In this document: positions 59,900 to 64,000 of the stretch, one piece after another | How the letters are laid out: each line of letters opens with the position of its first letter | How positions within the stretch are numbered: the first letter of the stretch is position 1 | From: Polytrichum commune | Lineage: Eukaryota; Streptophyta; Polytrichopsida; Polytrichales; Polytrichaceae | Assembly (NCBI GenBank): GCA_950295325.1 | Contig: OX485803.1 | Location: 77,205,554 to 77,269,553 of the forward strand | DNA length: 64,000 bases | Direction: 5' to 3' | The notes under the pieces: generated by a model | What the model was told of the DNA's origin: nothing | Databases searched by the model: none | The model's input: only the letters and a program-made list of their open reading frames with translations | Translations under genes and position numbers: made by a program

Positions 59900-60740
59900 G
59901 CTCACAAGTTATAACTCATTGCTCATTGCTCACAAGATAGCACACCCCCCTCACTCAATCATGCCAGAAGATGTTGGACAATGTAGGTCAATACACGAAC
60001 TTTGTGCAATGCGAAAGTTGAAATATGCAAACATGACAACCCTACACCAATGTATAAAGGGTTGGAGAAGGAGTTCCGCTCCACCAACAACGTGGAGTAC
60101 AAGTTGTGGTTTTGCCCTAACGACATCAAACATTATGTGAGTGGCAACAAGAGTAAATATACGCTAAATTTACCTATAGCACTTAACATGTGGTATGTGA
60201 AGATAGGCAACAATTTGTCGAGGGAAGAGGTGTTGGCACTAGAGGATGAATTCCAATTGCAAAAGAGGAAGACATTGTCTCGTCGTTGTAGGCTTTCAAC
60301 AATTGCAACACTCCCCATCTCTTGGTTACATTTTTAAGTGCCCCCAAACCTGAACTTCCATCCAAGCTCAAGAATTTCCAAGACATTGCAACAGAATCCA
60401 CCAACACCAACACGATTGATCACAAACAACAAATGGGAGAATGCCGAACTCATGAATGGATACTATTTTGTTGGAGTGATTGCTGTTCCTTACCCAAAAT
60501 ATGGAGTTATCAACAACATCATCTCAATGACAAACAACGCCCATTGTATGACAATTGGTGACATCCCATAGTGCACCTACCTGAACTTCATGAAGATGTC
60601 CTCTTAGGCTCTACAAAAGAAAGGTAAATGAATGTATTGCAAACACACTTACTATGTGTACAAATCTTTATGCAAGGTGGATTACAACACTGACAAGTTC
60701 ATTCATGCTCCAATGTACACATACAATGAGGTCGTGTGAT
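59900..60740 (+). pseudogene. decayed protein relic with SWIM-like zinc finger
   Basis: From about 60000: KVEICKHDNPTPMYKGLEKE, LWFCPNDIKHYVSGNKSKY and LSREEVLALEDEFQLQKR in one frame. After a frameshift, at about 60440-60570, NGYYFVGVIAVPYPKYG. Then, separated by in-frame stops, a CTYLNF...KKGK-MYCKHTYYVYK block (60575-60670) and DKFIHAPMYTYNEV. The C-T-Y...C-K-H spacing resembles a SWIM finger (CxCx(n)CxH) that has lost its second cysteine. SWIM fingers occur in plant FAR1/MULE-related and other DNA-binding proteins. Which family this is remains unknown. Clearly inactive. Confidence 0.5.
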
Positions 60741-62639
60741 TACTTGAGCTAGCCAACATTGTTGAGCAATAGTGTTGATGCTAGTGTGGTGTTCACCATA
60801 TAGTTTATGACAAATTATGTTTGGGAACATATTTGGTTGCACACATAAATATTTTTGGATTGTTACAATACGAATCAACATTTGGTTGAAAGTTGCTCCA
60901 ATTTAACATAGTAATAGGCCCCCACCATTTGTGATCAATGTAAATGTTTATTATATACAATTGGAGAAATAGAAACTTATCATGCCAAATTTGGAATATA
61001 ACCCCTACTCATGTGCAAACTTATCTAAATTTGGGCTCATCGCTCACATGTTTCCGCTCATTGCTCATAACCTATCTTCCCTCACCTATGTATTTAGTTA
61101 AGAATTCAACAAATTTTGACTACCACTTACCATAACTACAATCAATGGGGATATGGTAATGAATGCAATTGTTGTTGAACCTTCGTCATAGAATTTCTTA
61201 TGCAACACAAGTTTCATAATGCAAATCTTATTTGTAGAGGTTGGAGAACTTGAAATTTGAACCAAATAACACTCATGTACCTTATGGGCGGTGAAAATTA
61301 AAGAAAAAATTAGTACTTGAGGTATGTAGCTATTATATATTCGGTTACCAAGTGAACAAGTGAGCATCAATGAACAAACACCGTAAAGATTCATGTGTTA
61401 AACAAGACAATACTACGTCTTCAAAATTTATTAACTACTCCGCACTCATTAATGGGGGACGATTTATGTATTCGATTAAAGAATCAACAGACATGCATTT
61501 CCAATAATCATGATGAAATCAAGGGAGATCTAATTTATCAATCCGATTTTTGCCCAATATTTCATCATAGACTTGCTAATGCAACACAAGTTTTGTCGTG
61601 TAAACCTAATTGGTAGAAGTTGGAGAACATGAAAAACAAAACGAATCAACGCCCATATACCTTCAACTAATTTGTAAGTGGTAGAGCGGGTAGGAGACTA
61701 GGGTGGTGGGTAAAGGTGGGTTGGGGGTGGGTGGACATGAAGGAGAGGTAGTGCATAGAGGGAGAATAATGACCAAGAATAATAATAATATAAGACGGTA
61801 GTCCATACTCACCTCTAATACTTAAGACAAGGCCATTGATGAATGCCACTCTTGCATTGCATCTCTTGAAGCCTCCCCCGGCCTCTCCTTTCACAACATT
61901 CTTTAAGTAGCCTATTATGGATTCCATGCAAAGGAACGAATCTTAGTTAATCCGGACCACATAAGGATGATTCCATTGCGACTTACGTCTTCGAAGGGTT
62001 TTATGTTTGAAGATAGGCAATAATGAGGTGCCGATTACTGTAGGGTGTTCTATGGTACAACAATTTGAGTGGCAAAAGCGGATTTCCATGTTGGATTCGA
62101 TGTGGTATTGATGAATGTGGATACAACACATAGTAATTTTCTTCCAAAAATTGATTGTTTTATGACAAACTAGGTGACACTCTACGGTATCGGGAACTTG
62201 TCACTTCATTGTGATCAACATTCATGCATGTCCTCGTGGACTTTGATGTTGGAAGTTTATTCTTGAAGCTATAATAGAAAGAGCATGTCCTTACCCGTGT
62301 GTCGCAAAAGTTACACACTTTATTTACTTGTTATGAAATGGAGGTCGCAAAGTTAGGAAGTCATAACTTTGCAAAGAAACAATGTTGATATTGATTCAAA
62401 GATCGCAAAGATTGAAGTGATGTGATCCCCATCCACTCTTCCAAAGATTTTTCATATGGACAAAAACGACCATGTGGGACATTGGGGATTAAAACTTGTT
62501 GAAATACTACGGATGTCATTCTTCGAGAAATGATAATAGAAGAATATCAATCAAAGTATTTCTTCACACCACATGACCATAGTCAAAGATGGTGTTGCCA
62601 AATTACGTATAAATACATGTAAAGGGTTAATAATAATGC
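60741..62639. other. unassigned stretch
   Basis: No gene recognised. A G-rich patch lies at 61680-61760. GCTCATTGCTCA-like strings recur at about 59918-59930 and 61038-61068 but do not form an array. Confidence 0.4.
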
Positions 62640-62960
62640 TAGGTGGGTATGAATACACCTTATCAATAATGTTGTTATGGAACGTACCTGACCCATATTA
62701 TAATTTACACTACCTTCATATATTGCTACTAGGTTGGTAGCACATGATGAGAGCACTTGTTTAAATGCAAGTAGTTTCTATTTGGGTCAACATCATCTAC
62801 AACCTAAATTGAAACTATGGTGATTCTACGTAGGCACAAAGGTTTTGAAATGGTATATAGATCATAGAACGTCATAAGCAACAATATCCTTAAATACACG
62901 TATCCTACTAGTAAAGAAAACAAAGTGAAGTCTTCATTTTTGATACCCAAGTGAAATAAA
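62640..62960 (+). repeat. dispersed repeat D3, copy 2
   Basis: Counterpart of 39680-39990 in BOR intron 12, in the same orientation, diverged, with no terminal features. Confidence 0.6.
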
Positions 62961-63610
62961 TCAATAAATATTAATTTTGATCCAACAATACATTGATTTT
63001 GGTAATTATGCCAAGGCCACATTATTGAGCTTGTTTCCACATAATAACAATGCTCAAAGTGATCATATGCCTACTAAATGTGGTGCTCATCATCAAAACC
63101 TATTGTCAAGAAACACCTCTAAATGCTGCAAATTATATATCTCCTATTATTTCTCCATAATAAAACAATCTATCTTGTAGAGTCCCGTGTTCTCTCTTCA
63201 TAGACACCAAGATCACCTCCTAAATCTTGGCCATTTGGGCACATGGATCATTCAAGTATCAGTTTACCATTTATCAAGATCTTTTAATGTTTTCTCGCTA
63301 GATTCTTTAACTTTAGAAGTGAAACGAAGCTCTTTCATAATATGAAACCGCATTGTCAAAAACATACATTTGATGCCTTGCCCAAATCTAGAAGTGAAAA
63401 TTTAGAATATAATTAATGAATCGATAAAGATGAAAGTGTAACTAAAACTGCATGTTATTTTCTTGCGTGATGATGTACAATGTGGGCCATGCTATAGGGT
63501 TGCCCAACTTAAATCATACTAAACATCTTGAATCTCCCCACTCTCTAAATTGTTTATAATCATTGTAGCGAAAACTCATAATTATTTCTACCCCCCAAAA
63601 TTCAAATATA
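62961..63610. other. unassigned stretch
   Basis: AT-rich DNA with no recognised feature. Confidence 0.4.
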
Positions 63611-64000
63611 CTACACTAATTATTGTATTTAGTGTCACCAATTCTACTTGTTTTGCTCCGTACTAATGGGAACCGCATGTGTAGTGTCAACAACACTAAA
63701 TGCAATCCTAGGAACATTATTTTTCATTCCTCGTAAAGTTTTTTGGGCACTACAAATTTACAGTGTTGTAATTAGTGTCACTTACTAAGTGACTTTTCAT
63801 CCAAGTTTCAATCATCCATGACAATCATCCGTTAAATAGTTTTTTAGGATGCATAATATAAGACCGAACTTTGTTTCAATAGTTGACAGTTGGATGAATT
63901 AAAAGTAAGTTGGGATGACGATACTTGTAAACTTATTCATAAGAAGCGTCATTGGAAAAGTTACCACAATGACATGAAATACCATACGACACTAATTATA
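63611..64000 (+). mobile_element. CTACACTA-ended MITE, copy e (cut by window end)
   Basis: The left tip is CTACACTAATTATTGTATTT. It follows copy a through AGTGTCACCAATTCTACTTG, ACACTAAATGCAATCC and GTGTCACTTACTAAGTGA, then the final ACGACACTAATTATA, so only the last few bases should lie beyond the window. Confidence 0.8.

Overview
This is nuclear DNA of a land plant. Two genes are clearly real and intron-bearing: a BOR-type borate transporter on the + strand (33605-40465, 13 coding exons) and cytosolic ribosomal protein L8/uL2 on the - strand (45538-44125, two exons). Their 3' ends face each other across about 3.7 kb. All introns are GT-AG and of ordinary plant length. The lineage cannot be fixed from the sequence alone. 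The LINE, the SWIM-finger relic and the BOR protein feel closer to seedless plants (lycophyte, fern or bryophyte grade) than to a grass or eudicot, but that is an impression and not a measurement.

Nearly everything else is transposable-element DNA, much of it nested. Region by region: 0.5-1.8 kb, a degenerate tandem array; 2.1-3.6 kb, two dispersed repeats and a 593-bp terminal-inverted-repeat (TIR) element; 3.67-13.74 kb, a roughly 6.6-kb LINE on the - strand (endonuclease, reverse transcriptase, RNase H, zinc knuckle) split by two solo LTRs and one TIR element, each with a visible target-site duplication; 15.95-17.25 kb, a non-autonomous CACTA element carrying a tRNA-derived SINE and a 26-bp tandem array; 18.7-21.5 kb, a TIR element followed by a 2.27-kb Mutator-like element with about 0.5-kb inverted arms and a 10-bp target duplication; 22.1-24.2 kb, a MITE and a decayed Ty3/Gypsy protease-RT fragment; 26.5-32 kb, more MITEs, one of which has been split by a pogo-like element holding four telomere-type repeats.

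32.1-45.7 kb is the gene-bearing core. Hairpin-forming MITEs and one dispersed repeat lie inside BOR introns, and the RPL8 intron contains an old internal duplication. 45.8-48.2 kb is a second, 5'-truncated copy of the same LINE. 50.2-52.7 kb holds more copies of the Harbinger-like and CTACACTA-ended MITE families. 53.7-60.7 kb holds decayed coding relics: a - strand relic of unknown family and a + strand relic ending in a SWIM-like zinc finger. The window ends inside another MITE copy.

I see no operon-like or defence-like system. The most informative content is the series of nested insertions with target duplications, the palindromic Mutator-like element, paired solo LTRs with shared ends but unlike interiors, and the relic gene family at 54-60 kb. 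Percent identities and family assignments were judged by eye.
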